Shown here in pieces: positions 1 to 12,920 of a stretch of DNA of 64,000 nucleotides. Source of the stretch: Chamaecrista fasciculata (Eukaryota; Streptophyta; Magnoliopsida; Fabales; Fabaceae); the NCBI GenBank assembly GCA_003254925.1, contig QANZ01004964.1:33173-97172 (forward strand), written 5' to 3'. The translations under genes were made by a program, and so were the position numbers. The notes under the pieces are model-generated. The model had not been told where the DNA came from, did no database searches, and was given only the letters and a program-made list of their open reading frames with translations. The stretch's first letter is position 1; each line of letters begins with the position of its first letter.

Positions 1-57
1 ATCAAGGACCTGAAAAAACATTGATGAGACTATATATAAGGAGTCTAATTCAATTCA

Positions 58-341
58 GGATAAAGAGTTCTATATATTTGATGTTTTAGAGAATTTTTTT
101 TGTTTCAAAATATCTGATGTTTTACAAATTCAAGAGAACATTAATTATTTTTTTTTACCATTCTATCCCTATTATATATAATATAATAGAGAGTCATAAA
201 TAAATAAACATTTCCCAAGTAATTTAATAGGGATAGTTTAGTCTTTTTATCTCAATTTTCTCTTCATTTTAGGTGAACTAATCATTTCCTTAATCTGTGT
301 GCATTTACTTTAAACATCAGATATATAGAACTGGAGGAAGT
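58..341. repeat. Stowaway-like MITE, copy 1
   Basis: The ends are imperfect inverted repeats: a segment near 64-90 reading ttctatatatttgatgtttt is matched in reverse near 306-330, and the right edge carries tagaactggaggaagta, like the CTCC-type termini of Stowaway elements. A diverged relative lies in the opposite orientation at 34229-34491, sharing the central block around 150-240. The exact left end is uncertain. No coding potential. Confidence 0.5.
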
Positions 342-343
342 AA

Positions 344-1137
344 ATAACATGATTTATGACTCCTATGATTTTGTACTTCATGTATATATATAATTCACAC
401 ACAGCTAGCTAGCACCAAACTGAAAATGCATCACTCATTATTGGCCATTTAAGTTGTTTGTTTCTAAGGAAATAAAGTGATGGATTTCATGCCCAAACCA
501 GTGAACCTGGTATACATATGTATTCCGTATGTCTTTATCGTATGAATGATGAATCTTTTCCACGGTCTCTTGTCCAATTCGCCAAAATAAAACACCTATA
601 TATACATACATACTAGGCTTGTCATTTTAATGGGTAACAACTAGGGTCACAAATTTTGACTTTTTGCTCTTAATGTCCCCTATTGTTTGCAGAATATTTT
701 TTTTCAAAAAATATTGTCTTAACTGTGTTTTATTTTTTCATTCATGAGCCAAATTTGATAGATAAATGATATAAATAATTTATTTATTTTTTAAGTTTTT
801 TTTATAGACAATTATAGGAGAGTATGCTGACAGTTGCTTGACTGTCCTACATAGTAACTAATTAAAGCATGCTCTCCTGTAAATATAATTAAAAAAATTA
901 AATCATTCACTTGTTAAATCTAGTTCATTATTAATAAGAAAAAGTTAAGATAAATTTCTATTTTTGAACTTCTTCAGAGATCGTTAAGGCAAAAAAAGAC
1001 CAAAACCAGTATTGCTGAATCAACAAAGGTTCAAGAATTCTTTGTCATCTTTCTCTATGTGGGGCTCCTTATTAGAGAAACCCATCACTTACCCAAACAG
1101 TTAACCTTGTAAATTTGTAAAAAATATTTCAAACTTG
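344..1137. other. AT-rich spacer, nothing recognised
   Basis: No reading frame, RNA gene or clear repeat boundary was recognised. The stretch is AT-rich with homopolymer runs. A short inverted repeat (around 820-880, gagagtatgct / agcatgctctc) may be a MITE remnant. Confidence 0.4.
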
Positions 1138-1530
1138 AATTGTAATGGAATGAATGTTTTGGATGCTGATTAGTGACTTCAATAATGAAGGACATTTGTT
1201 GAAAAATAAAAACGCTTTATTGACGACTGTAACTCAATGTCACAAACGTAATTGACTGGATTTTCTTTTTCGATATTGTTTGTCCGTTTTCTAGGTTTTT
1301 GCCTATTTGGACTTGACTTGGGTTGTATTCACTTCACAAATCTCAGTCCTTACTTAAATGATGTTAAAATGCTTAACACTTATATTAATCTCGCATTGAT
1401 TGATTTATTGATTGGATTGTAATGGAATGTTTTGGATTGTTGACTATAATATGACTTCAATAATGATGAAAATTTATGCCAAAAACAAAAACATTTTATT
1501 GACTGTAACTCAATGTGGGATAATAATTAT
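1138..1530. repeat. Diverged direct repeat pair (~110 bp)
   Basis: The segment at about 1138-1258 recurs at about 1417-1530 in the same orientation. Both have ttgtaatggaatg, then gacttcaataatga, then aaaaac(g/a)ctttattgac and a shared tgtaactcaatgt. The copies differ by indels, so the duplication is old. The reading frame across the second copy looks accidental. Confidence 0.6.
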
Positions 1531-1792
1531 GTTCACCAACATAACTGTGATGTTCGAATATTCGATTAGCTCTAAAGACAACTCTTATTGGCAAAAAAAA
1601 AAAAGGTGTAAGAAAGAGAGCTAGATGTCTATACATAATAGCGACTAGTCATACCATTCATTATTCATATATATAAATATATGCTTCACATTAAAGTTCC
1701 ACCCAGAAGCTTTGAGGAATTGCTCTGTTTCCTTATACTGATATTTGCTGGGTTTCTTTTGTTTCTCTCAAAACTCTTTTAATTTTGGAGTA

Positions 1793-1993
1793 ATGCCAAA
1801 AGACAATGAAAATTCTGAGACTCCATCACCACCAAGTAAGAGGGCCATAATAAGGCTTCCTCCAAAAAGAGGGCAAATCAAAGCTAAAATAATGAGGCAG
1901 ATTGTGAGAAAGGTGAAAGAAGCAGGAAGATCACTGTGTGGCAAGGAAAATGTGTCAGAAGAGGAGGCTCATCCTTCACACCATCATTATTAA
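1793..1993 (+). CDS. Small basic protein of unknown function (66 aa)
   Basis: A 66-codon frame from ATG 1793 to TAA 1991. The frame is open further upstream, but only to non-ATG codons, so 1793 is the natural start. The product is highly charged: an acidic Ser/Pro-rich start, a basic core containing RLPPKRGQIKAKIMRQIVRKV that could form an amphipathic helix, and a His-rich tail ending HPSHHHY. There is no signal peptide or membrane segment. A TATA-like tatatataaatatatg lies at about 1668-1683 and the spacing would suit a short leader. I do not recognise a named family. Protein-like composition in AT-rich DNA argues for a real gene, but the short length leaves doubt. Confidence 0.5.
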   Translation: MPKDNENSETPSPPSKRAIIRLPPKRGQIKAKIMRQIVRKVKEAGRSLCGKENVSEEEAHPSHHHY

Positions 1994-3041
1994 CACAATC
2001 CACAATAAGGCCTTCCTTAATTATTCTGTAATGCCTAAAATGTCAACTTCATTTGTAGTTTCTCCCAGCCATTTAATTCTCTGCTCTCTTCAATAACTCT
2101 GCCCTCCTCTATCTCTATGCCTTTCACACTCTGCAGCATATTTGCATTGTGTAGCATGCTCTATCTTTGTCTTTATGTTTAACTGTATATATATATCTAG
2201 CTTTGTTACTTCACGTTCACATGTAATTCTGATACCCCAAAGCTATGCCTTTAGCTTTCATGCTTAATATCAGGTCCATGCAGGCTCTTGCTTCAGTGTG
2301 ATTTAGTCATATCATATATATATACTGATATAGTAGTAACTTCCAAACGGCTTTAATTTATATATTTCTATTGGCAGAGAACGAGAATTGCCAAACGAGC
2401 AGAAAAAAAGCATGAAGTGCCTCAGCTTTGAACTTCTAATTATCATTGGGATTAATTAATTTGGTTGTATGTAACAAATCAGGCAAAACATTGACATTCA
2501 TACTGAATACATTAATATTTAACTAATATATTGTTTTTTCGGACTAGAACATAAAATCCTCAGAACTCGTGTACTAGAAAGTCTTAAACACACGTGCATT
2601 TGATTACTAATTAAAGTATTAAACATATATATACCAATGTGTTGACTTGGGCAAAGCCTATATTATAAATTCTCCCCCTATTCAAAGGCATGTCTTCCAA
2701 AGACAAAACATCCAAAAAAGTAAAGGGTGTAATTGGGTTCTTTTAATGGCATACATCCTGTCTTTAAAGAGGGCCCTTGATGAGAAAATTACATGCATAG
2801 TGCATACTAAGACCCCTTAGCTTGCTGAAATTGGGGAAACTCAAACACCAAATTAAAACTAGTACACTCTGCGTAACACAACCCTTGCTGAAATATTAGA
2901 TTTAGGAGTCCTTTTTGTAAAGTTGATTTTTGAATTTCCAGTCAAATTTTGTAATCTTTTGATTAGAGGATGGTCTTACTTAAACAAGATCGTTCTTGCT
3001 ATTGCTGTATTATATAGATTATAAAACTGAATTATAGTTTA
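1994..3041. other. Spacer, nothing recognised
   Basis: This holds the likely 3' untranslated part of the small gene (pyrimidine-rich up to about 2200) and then AT-rich DNA with no frame, RNA gene or repeat that I can support. Confidence 0.4.
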
Positions 3042-3050
3042 TTAAATTTT

Positions 3051-3388
3051 GGGTAAATTACACTTCCGTACCTTATGGTTTGGTCATATTTTACTTTGGT
3101 ATCTTTTGGAGCTATTTTGTAATTTTAACCATAACAAATTTTGAAAAATTACATATTGACCCCAAATTTTCAGAAAATTACAAATAGGTCCTTGAATACA
3201 TATTATCTGGGGACTAAAATGAAAACTTTTAAAAAAATTTGGGGTCAATATTTAATTTTTTCAAAATTCGTTATGGTTAAAATTATAAAATAGCTCCAAA
3301 GGGTACCAAAGTATTAATAGAGAATACCACATGGTACCAAAGTGAAATATGACCACAGTCCACAGGGTACCAAAGTGTAATTTAACCT
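3051..3388. mobile_element. MULE-type MITE, GGTACC family, copy 1
   Basis: The left end gggtaaattacactt pairs with the right end aagtgtaatttaacc as terminal inverted repeats. The direct repeats ttaaatttt at 3042-3050 and 3389-3397 are a perfect 9-bp target duplication, as expected for Mutator-like elements. Both arms carry the tandem phrase ggtaccaaagtg or its complement. It is non-coding. Relatives are at 16359-16826 and 46464-46973. Confidence 0.8.
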
Positions 3389-3397
3389 TTAAATTTT

Positions 3398-3886
3398 TTA
3401 ACAACTATATTATCATAGATGTGTATAATTATTGGCCCCCAAAAAAATATTTTTACCGTTAATTTAGCATAATATAATGATTTTATTTTTAAAATATGTC
3501 AATATATATATTATTGAAAAATAAATAATAAATACCAATTAAGTGCGTTTAATCCTATTTGTTTGTACCGTTATAAAAAATTGAGTATTTACTACTATGC
3601 ATAATAAGTATTGAAATTAAAGTTTTAACAAAATATTTTCACTTAAATAAACATCTATTAGCAAGTTTAATTTTTTAATTACAGAAGGTGATGGTAAAAT
3701 ACTAAAGTCATATTTGAAACTCTTCAAATGAAAATTACAAGAAAAACAAAAGGAAAATTACATTGAGCTATTATAATGCTACACTGTTTATCTTACACTA
3801 TTTTTCTGTCACATTGTCTGCCCTTCGTTTTTGAAAGGTAATGTAAACATGGCTTCCTCTGCTTTAGTTGAAAGCTAAAATAATGT
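3398..3886. other. AT-rich spacer, nothing recognised
   Basis: No reading frame or RNA gene was seen. The DNA is AT-rich with short A and T runs. Confidence 0.4.
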
Positions 3887-3895
3887 TATATAAAC

Positions 3896-4293
3896 GTTAA
3901 ACTGTAAATTTAGTCTCATATTTTTTTTGTTAAGTTTTCAATTTGGTCTTATAGTTTTTTTGCACTTTTGATCCCATTTCTTTGGGTTAATTCCCAATTT
4001 AGTTCCATATCTTTGGGTCAATTCCTAATTTAGTCCTAAATCTTTTTTTGTTGCAGATCTCATTCTAAATCTTAGGGTTAATTGTAGAATTGGTCTTATA
4101 TCTTTGAGTCAGGTGGAGAAGTGGTCTCATATTTTCACAAAAGGATCAAGTAAAGGTTGATCCTTTTACAAAGATATGGGATCAAAATTGGGACATTTTG
4201 CAAATATATGAGACTAGAAGTGCAACAAAAAAAGATACAAGACCAAATTGAAAACTCAGCAAAAGATATGGGACCAAATTTGCACTTTGACTT
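3896..4293. mobile_element. MULE-type MITE with overlapping target duplication
   Basis: The inverted ends are gttaaactgtaaatttag and the complement of ccaaatttgcactttgac. The interior is built from ggtctcatat / atatgagacc phrases facing each other. The direct repeat tatataaac occurs at 3887-3895 and 4294-4302 (9 bp, perfect). The right duplication overlaps that of the next element by 7 bp, so the second element probably landed at the edge of the first. Non-coding. Confidence 0.72.
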
Positions 4294-4304
4294 TATATAA
4301 ACTT

Positions 4305-4805
4305 GGTCAAAGGTTCATTTTAGTCCATTATGTTTCAAAATGTTCAAATTGATCCTAAATGTTGCAAAATGATTCATTTTGGTCCTAAATATTGGTAAAA
4401 TATTTCATTTTGGTCCCAAACTATTGAATTTGGTCTTATTTCTCTCGTCTCTCATTTCAATTTCAAAGTACTTGTTAAGAGGAACTCGTAGCTCTGAATT
4501 CATCACATTCGAATTTGAAACGAGAGAAATATAATTAATTTTGCTTGTTTGACCATAAAACGAAAGGTCTACTTTTAGGACCGAGTTGACATCATTTGCT
4601 GACGGCCCTAACTAGATAGAAAAAGTACTCTTTCAGAACAATACGTAGCTCTAAACTCGTTATGTTTGAACTTGAAACAAGCCATATTCAATAGTTGAGA
4701 CCAAAATGAAATATTTTGCAAACATTTAGGACCAATTTAAACATTTTGAAACAGACCAAAATGAACCTTAGGGCATACATTTAGGACCAAATTGACCCTT
4801 TAACC
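4305..4805. mobile_element. MULE-type fold-back MITE
   Basis: It starts ggtcaaaggttcatttt and ends in its imperfect complement (aaattgaccctttaacc). The flanking direct repeats tataaactt at 4296-4304 and 4806-4814 are a perfect 9-bp target duplication. The arms repeat phrases of the type attttggtcctaaat. The interior has a second pair of related segments near 4480 and 4650 (gtagctctgaa / gtagctctaaa) in direct orientation. Non-coding. Confidence 0.78.
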
Positions 4806-5072
4806 TATAAACTTTCTCTTTTATTGAATCACATATGATTCTCAGATTGTAAATGGCAAGATATAAGTGGAATCCCAAACTCCCAATTGTATATTATATA
4901 TCTCTAAGGCAACCATAACACCCGCCATTCAAATCCAATCCAATCCACTTCAAAATATCATCAAAAGCACTAAAATAATAAATCCTATATAGCTTCCATT
5001 ACAGTCACAGATAGGACCTCATCGATCGATATCCTCTCTCAACTTGCCAACACCACTCACGGTTGGCCAAGA

Positions 5073-8000
5073 ATGAGGGAATTTGTGATCCTTGGCTCCT
5101 CCATTGTTAATCCTCCAAACCCTCCTCACCATAACCACCACATCAAGCCCTTCAATACCGGTAAGTCTTCACTTCCCAAATTCACGCCTTCTTCTAAACA
5201 ATCTTCTTCCAAATCCCCTTCTTCGTCTTCCTCTTTACTATCCACTGGAAGCATTTCCCACACTAACCAAATCCCCGTCAAACACTACGCCAACCTCGCC
5301 TCCAAGCTCGCTGAAGATGGGAAATTCGAAGATTTCGAAATGGTCGTACAGTGCGTCATTGATTCCGGGGTTAATGCGTCCCACTTTGCTCCAGCTTTGA
5401 GCACTGAGCTCCTCGCCAAGGGGATTCTGGTGGGCATTCGAACTGGGAGGGTTCGGGATGTGATTGAGACTTTTGATAAAGTTCTGGACCTTGGAATCTC
5501 CTTATCTGGTCAATTTGATGGGTCTTCCATGGAGTTGCTTGCAGAAAAATGCTGCCAAATGGTGATGCTCGGCCAAATTCAGGAAGCTGTTGAATTGATG
5601 GAGGTTCTCGCACGTAATTATTTTGTCACCTGTTTATAGTTCATTATAGTGTTATAAATCCGCCCATTCTGCTTTATAGAAATTTACAGGGTATTCATAA
5701 ATAGCCAAGGAGAAATAGAAAATTGTTGGTTCCTTAGCTTTATGCTTTTAATATGTCAGGCTGGGTGATTATGTACTTCACATCTGGATTCAATGTTCAT
5801 GCATCCATATGGGTACAAATATAAAATAGAAAATTCTCAGATAAATAAGTTCAAAATATATTCTGGGTCTGAGATATACAAATAGATTGTTGTTTGGTGG
5901 AACTGCTTTCCAGTGATTGAGATATGTTGTTATAATGAATGACATACGCATTTCTTCATCCAGGTTGCCAGTTATCTATCAGAGAACTAGTTCAGCCATC
6001 TGACATTATAAAACAATGTGTTCGTAATCGTAACCCAACTTTAGCTGTGAGGTATGATTTTATCTGGCTGTAAGACAAAAATGTAGCTTTCATTACTGAA
6101 GCATACTGATGGCATAAATTCATACTTCACTTTTTCCTCAGGTATGCTTCATAGTTTATAGGCTGACTGTCTCTAACTTTATATTCACCAACATTTGATT
6201 GTATTACGTCTTGCAGGTATGCATGTCTTCTTCCACATGCACAGATATTATTCTGCACTATTATATCTGAATTTGGAAGGAGGAGAGATCTAATATCTGC
6301 ACTTAAAGCATATGAAGAATCTAAGAAAAACTTAACTAGTCCCAATATGTACATTTATCGGGCAATAATTGACGTTTGCGGTCTTTGTGGAGATTACCTA
6401 AAATCTAGGTACATATACGAGGTATTTCCCAAGTGGCTTAAATTTGTTTTTTTCCCGGCTTTGATGTGCCTCTTTTAAGGACCTATTATTTTTGTAATCC
6501 ACTTCAAGATGTATCAAGTCGGGTGCTTCTTTAATGGTTCTGTCTTGTGAATATTAAAATATGAAGTTTGAACTTGTCAATCTGATTGTGCTGCGAGCAA
6601 TAAGTTGTACTATAAGCCAACTTCTGTTCTATTCAATGTTTCTAAGATAACTACTAGACCATTCATTTGCATGGGTTCTGGTGCAGGATTTACTCAATCA
6701 GAAGATTACTCCAAATATATACGTGTTTAACAGTCTCATGAATGTGAATGCCCATGATCTTGATTACACGATAGAGCTATATAAGAATATGCAGGTAACG
6801 TCTCTACCTCCGATCTCTTTGACACTCATACATACATACACACACAAACAAACCCACAAAAAAGAAGAGAGATTTGTGTAAATGCTCAAATACTGCTTCT
6901 TTATACTTGATTTCTTTACATACAATATATATATATATATATATATATGTTCTTCAACTTCTGCATTCCATCATTTGCTTGATGATAGTTTTTTTACTTG
7001 ACTAAATTGATTCCATTTCTTTTTGTAATATAAGTTCCACAAATTTGAAACTTAGACTGAAATTTTGGCCCATGGTACTGATTGCCCATGTTGCTCCTTT
7101 TTACACTTATTGAATAAACAAGGTCAAGTGAATTATGTCCCCTTTCTTTTGTCCATTTGGATTCCCAAAAGTATGAACAAAGAAGGCTAATTCGATTTTT
7201 TTTGAATAAGTTACCTTATCAATTGACAGCATATGCTTTAACTTTCAAGCAAAGAATTGACATGAACGCGTGTTTATTTTGCTTCAACTGATCTGTTGGT
7301 ACACCTTAGCTAATACCTTCTGGCCAAAAACAAAAAAACAAAAAGCTAATACCTTCTACAAATCCAGAACCTTGGCCTGAAGCCAGATATGGCATCTTAT
7401 AACATCCTGCTAAAGGCATGCTGTGTAGCTGGAAGAGTTGACTTTGCCAAAGAAATTTATAGGGAAGTTAAGCATTTGGAATCAGAGGGAGTGCTCAAAT
7501 CAGACGTCTTCACCTACAGTACAATGATAAAGGTAACATTGAAATAGATGAACATGATCTCTCTGATGTGACAATGCCTAAATTGTCCTTCATTCTGTGA
7601 ACATTTATCTCATATTTGCACATATTATTTGGCATCTTCTGACAATATGCCAAATTTTTAGGTCTTTGCAGATGCAAGATTGTGGCAAATGGCTTTGAAA
7701 ATCAAACAGGATATGATGTCTGCTGGTGTTTCCCCTAATACTGTTGCATGGTCTTCGTTAATAAATGCCTGTGCACATGCAGGGCTCGTAGAGCAGGCAA
7801 TTCAGTTATTTGAAGAAATGCTTTTGGCTGGCTGTGAACCTAACACACAGTGTTTCAACATCATTTTACATGCTTGTGTCGAAGCTTGTCAGTATGATAG
7901 GGCTTTCCGCTTTTTCCTGTCTTGGAAGGGAAATAAGATGTTGGAGTCCCTTAATGGAGGCCACAGTAACAATTTAGAGCAGGGAGGGCATATTGCTACT

Positions 8001-10929
8001 AATGGGTCTAATGGCATTTCTTATTCACATATCTTGAGTTTTGCTGAGAGGTTTCCTTTCACGCCAACTACAACAACATATAATATTTTATTAAAGGCTT
8101 GTGGTACTGATTACTACCGGGCAAAAGCATTAATCAAGGAGATGAAAATTTTAGGTCTTTCTCCTAATCATATCAGCTGGTCAACTTTGATAGATATATG
8201 CGGAGGATCAGGAAATGTAGAGGGTGCCATTGAGGTAAATATTAGTTAATCTCAGCTAGCATATCAATATATCATGTCTTAACAGTCAAGTATAAAATCA
8301 AGGTAGGTTGAATCAGGATTGGTAGTTTAGAACACTGTTACAAGGACAACTACACGTTTGTTATCCTAGATGACCCTTTTTTTATTTACCATTGGAATTA
8401 TTTAGTCACACTGAGGTTACAGCAATACGAGATTTGTCAGCTGCATAACATTTTGTCCTAGTATCCTCTGTTTTTTTTTTCTTGGGTATCAATTTAATAT
8501 TTAGCTTTATCAGTAACTACAATCTATTGAGTGAAACATTATTAATTTAGAAAAAAATAAACTAGTTGGGGGAGAATAGTATGTAAGGGGAAAAGTTTTC
8601 CAAAGCTTCTGAACTCTGAGGAAACTCCTCTGTAAGATGAAATAACTATAGCTACAACTAGAAGTATACTGGTAACTGGTTTATCTAGGTCTAGTACTCA
8701 ATCTTAGTAATCAACAAACTTCCAGAAAATACCGCAGCAAGAACTGAGGGAAATATTCAATCTTTCATAATGATATAGATTATACATTAATGATGTTGTC
8801 TTAATGCTGTTAGTTCTCTAATGACTTAACCTTGTTTCAATGCAGATTTTGAAAACCATGCGTGATGCTGGAGTTGAACCTGATGTTGTTGCATATACAA
8901 CAGCAATTAAGGTTCAGAGCTTTCCTGTCAAAATGAGTCCAGTTCATAGCTTTTTTGTACATGTTGCATATACAAACTGTATTCTTGAAGGGCTATTCAT
9001 AAATTACTTGGTTTTAGAGATTTAAAAATCAGTATTTTGGTTCACAGGTTTGCGTGGAAAGTAAGAAGCTTGAGCAAGCATTTTCCTTGTATGAAGAAAT
9101 GAAAAGATACGAGATACATCCAAATTTGGTGAGTTCCAACAGTTGTCATGATTCTTCTTTGCAAAATGGACAAGTATTATAGCTGTAGCAACTAACTCAA
9201 TGCAATTTGGATGATGCTGCACTTATTATACATCCAAAATTACGAAAATAAATCTAGGTAAACAGATATCTGATATGATAGAAATCACAATTTGTGATAA
9301 AGGTGAAGTAAAAGTGGAGGCTTCATCAAATTGATGCCTATCAATTTTGTTAATTATCTTGGCAGGTAACATATACCACACTTCTAAGAGCGCGCATTAA
9401 ATACGGCTCGTTGCATGAAGTGCAACAATGTTTGGCTATATACCAGGATATGCGAAAATCAGGGTATGTTGCTTGGACTTCGACAATAACTTGTTTATTA
9501 ACTACCTATTCCAAGCTAAAACGTATATGTCGAATGTATACCATAATCACATGTTCACAATTTGTGTCATATTTTTAGGCTTTTGGCCTTGATAACGTAA
9601 TCCTATTTGGGGCCCTATTTATTGTCGTAGGCTGTTCCTTTAAATTGTTGACTTCTCTAGGACAAGACTAATGGGGGAAATATGTCAATAAGATACTATA
9701 ACTTTTCTGTGAATTGTGCATTTTTATATCTGGAAAAAAAATCCTTTCCTCACATTATATGCTTGTAGCATGGGTATATCATGTTTTAATATGCTTTAAC
9801 TTCAGTATTTGATGACCTGGACATGGGGAAGTCATTCTGGGCCGTGCTTACGTTTCGGGGATTGACCTGGAAGATACTTTTACATAGACATTGCTTCAAC
9901 TTTAAAGCTGAAAAGCGAGCACATTGCAGGTACAAACCGAGTGATTACTACCTCCAAGAACTGATTGAGGAGTGGTGTGAAGGGGTATTACAAGATAACG
10001 GGCATGATCAAGCAGAGTTTACTTCCAGCAACAAATCTGAATTAGAGAGACCTCAGAGTTTGCTTCTTGAGAAAATTGCTGCTCACCTGCAAAAGAGAGT
10101 AGCAGACATTCTAGCAATTGATGTTCAAGGGCTCACTAAGGTACTTATAAGTTGCTTAGTCATTATCTGGCACAACTCTGTCTCGAGCATGGCTTAAAGC
10201 TATAATTCTGTTAACCTTGCAGATTTTTATAAGAGAATTTCATTTATTGCTGTGTATTCTATTAAGTGGCTGTCGAACGTAGTTTTAAGTTCTATTTGAG
10301 TTCAGTGATTTCTGACTTTTGTCAACCGTTTTGTATCAACAGGTTGAAGCTCGCTTGGTCATCCTTGCTGTTCTGCGAATGATCAAAGAGAACTATGGCT
10401 TAGGTATGAATGGAACTTCAAGATATTGAATGTTTGCAATGCCACACGAAATAGTGTAGCATGGTCATATTGGTCTGTGTGGCTATTCATATTCACATGA
10501 ATTAGGAGATAGATTAGCAATCATATCCATGAAATTAAATGTCTGGGCACGCATATCCTGACTAAGGTCTTTATGGTTCCAGGGCATTCAGTAAATAATG
10601 ATATTCTAATCATCATTGGAGCTACAATAGCAGACAAAACACCGGCGAAGAACATATTAGAAGTGCAAGAAGCCATAACAAAACTTCTCCAGAATGAGTT
10701 AGGGCTTGTAGTTCTTCCAGCCAGAACAAGATTTGCACTAAATAACACTGAAAAGTTTGAGAGTCATGTCTTGCTAAACCCTGACTCAGAAGCTATATCA
10801 GGAAAGGATGTATTACCTACAGCAATGCAATTTCAGACCAGGAGACCTGCAATTCTACAAAGGTTGAAAGTAACCAGAAAATCATTACATCATTGGTTAC
10901 AGAAGAGAGTAGGCATTAATAGGATCTGA
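5073..10929 (+). CDS. Pentatricopeptide repeat protein, chloroplast-type (At5g02830-like)
   Basis: Twelve exons with GT-AG borders give 847 codons: 5073-5613, 5964-6051, 6217-6421, 6687-6794, 7368-7532, 7662-8234, 8846-8911, 9048-9128, 9366-9463, 9930-10140, 10343-10403, 10583-10929. Exon phases join without a stop. Residues 1 to about 75 are rich in Ser, Pro and Asn, as in a plastid transit peptide. PPR helices of the type TPNTVAWSSLINACAHAGLV and PTTTTYNILLKACGTDYY fill roughly residues 210-640. The C-terminal part (about 700-790) resembles a degenerate SMR domain (IDVQGLTKVEARLVILAVL, then ILIIIG) in which the usual LDxH histidine is missing. Length and sequence match the Arabidopsis At5g02830 family as I remember it. 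PPR proteins bind organellar RNA; the target here is unknown. Confidence 0.9.
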
Positions 10930-11503
10930 TCTACTATTGCTTGCTTAGAAATTATATAAGTTTTGTACAAGCATTGGATTTGCCAAAATGTCCCTTCTGC
11001 CCCTTCCCACTCCTTTAATCTGTATATTTACAACTGTACATATGTAACCAAAGTATGAGCTGTCCACAATGGATGACCCACCGCATTATGAAAGAAATTC
11101 TTCTCTTAATGTTCTTCTTTCCAGTACAATTTAATATTTTATAGTCAGTTGCGCTAATATTTATCATACTCTATTGCTACTATGACCTTCAGTTAAGGAT
11201 TATAAGCAAGATTAAGAGAGCCTCAAGCAATTCCTTAGCATTCTGCCTTATATAGAATCAGTAGCTAATCAGTTTGTTTAGGAAAGAACACCAAGGCTAA
11301 TAAGATTAACATGGTTTTGAATGGAAGTTATCTAACAACGTTTTGATGAAAAAGAATATGGAATTTCACTCTTTTACACGGTAAAATGAAAATGACAACT
11401 TACAGCGTTGCTACATTGAATTAAATTCATATTTGAGTGAGAATCACATGAAGTCATGTAGTTGAGATAAACAGAGGCGCTTAACCATAATGTGAAATGT
11501 CAC

Positions 11504-12772
11504 TCAGAGCCAATCCTTCTGCTGCAACTTCAGCGGCAAATAAACTTCAGAGAGATACTGAAAACCAAAGGTGCTCAAAGCTTGTATTTCAGCCTTTTGC
11601 TTAGTTTTCACCATCAAGGTCAGTTCTTCAACCCAACCAGGATTCTTCTTGACAAAATCCTCCTCCAGCAAGTCCTTCCCAGTCTTAATATCCTGTTCTG
11701 TCATCGGTAGCCTACACTGCTCAGGTATCCTATACTTGTCCAGATCGCTTGGTCTAACCCCCAGCCACTTTATATCAGGTGTCGTCAAATTCGCACTATC
11801 GTAAGACATATTCTTGGATCCACAGCCATAAACTGACAGAATTTTTAACCCGTAAGGATCACTATCCACAAGCGCAAGCACTGGTAGCTTCAACTCCATC
11901 TTCATCTTCCTTAAGAAAAGCCTGGTGGCAACATCAGGTTGCCCCTTCGCAGTCACAATTATACAGGGGAATCGATTGTAAAATCTATCCTCAGCTAATC
12001 TCATATACGCTGCATCCTTCTCAACCAAGAGTATAAACAAAGCATCACTTTGCATATCCCCTACTCTATCAATATTGGGTGGGATGGCTTTTCCACCCAT
12101 ACCCATTTTGGTACAATCGATCATATCCCCATTGTCACTGAAAATAAGGCGTCCCACAACAACCCCTTTCTCAGCAGCAACCACATTGAGACTAGAACGA
12201 GTACAACCAAGCATACAGGAGACATCGTCGAGGACAGCGTCAGACTGAGTCTGATCCTGGAAAAGCTTGACATCAGTGTAGAAGAGGTCTCGCTTGGTGA
12301 CATGGATATTCTTAAGGCACAATTGATGGATGAGCTGAAGGATGCGAGTAGTGACAGTAGATTTGCGAACGGTGGATATGTTGGCAAAGGGACGGAGGGC
12401 AGTCTTGTCTTTGAGGACTATGCGATCGAGCTCGGGCACGTAGAGTTGGTTAGCGGCGGAGCGAGAAGGAACATCGAAGGAGAAGCCTTGACCGGAAAGG
12501 ATGGATCGAGCGACGCTAAGGATGAGGGATTCAATGGTTGACTGTACAGAGGAGAGAGAAAGGTCGGTGACCTCGCGGCAGGTGAAGGGAAGAGAGAGAT
12601 CTTGAAGACTTGTTGGGGCTTTGGAGGAGGACGAAGACGATGAAGCAGAAGAGGAAGATTTGCCGAAGTCTTTCAGGATTTGGAGGATAACTGAGTCCGC
12701 CTTCAACTTATTCTTGAAGGGAAGTTCATCGGAGTTCGCTTCCACACGACGGCGCTTTTTCTTGTCCGCCAT
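11504..12772 (-). CDS. TOP6A: DNA topoisomerase 6 subunit A (SPO11-3 / RHL2 / BIN5 type)
   Basis: A single open frame of 422 codons. I start at ATG 12772 (MADKKKRRR), because the frame upstream offers only a non-ATG codon. Features: a Lys/Arg-rich N-terminal nuclear signal, a Ser run (39-50), the winged-helix region with [12 protein letters not shown] and the expected catalytic Tyr165, then the Toprim fold with its metal-binding acids Glu251 (LLVEKDAAY) and Asp303/Asp305 ([10 protein letters not shown]). The C-terminus ends KLQQKDWL, as in plant homologues. With subunit B it forms the plant topoisomerase VI that decatenates chromosomes during endoreduplication; in Arabidopsis, loss gives dwarf plants with short root hairs. 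It is convergent with the PPR gene (575 bp between stops). A MITE sits about 150 bp upstream of the start. Confidence 0.96.
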   Translation of the reverse strand: MADKKKRRRVEANSDELPFKNKLKADSVILQILKDFGKSSSSASSSSSSSKAPTSLQDLSLPFTCREVTDLSLSSVQSTIESLILSVARSILSGQGFSFDVPSRSAANQLYVPELDRIVLKDKTALRPFANISTVRKSTVTTRILQLIHQLCLKNIHVTKRDLFYTDVKLFQDQTQSDAVLDDVSCMLGCTRSSLNVVAAEKGVVVGRLIFSDNGDMIDCTKMGMGGKAIPPNIDRVGDMQSDALFILLVEKDAAYMRLAEDRFYNRFPCIIVTAKGQPDVATRLFLRKMKMELKLPVLALVDSDPYGLKILSVYGCGSKNMSYDSANLTTPDIKWLGVRPSDLDKYRIPEQCRLPMTEQDIKTGKDLLEEDFVKKNPGWVEELTLMVKTKQKAEIQALSTFGFQYLSEVYLPLKLQQKDWL

Positions 12773-12920
12773 AGCCACTACACTGATGATGTGCTCTCTC
12801 TCGTTTAGGGTACCACTGAGTGTGATTGGATTGGACAGGCGGGAAATGAAAGCCTCCAGCGATTTTAGGGCTTTTGATACTCTTTCTTATCCTTCTTTCC
12901 TGCTCTCTATCAGAAAAAAA

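Noticed and set aside
12050..12541. Long plus-strand frame opposite TOP6A
   Set aside because: It is the antisense shadow of the topoisomerase gene; the product has no protein-like pattern and the minus strand is clearly coding.
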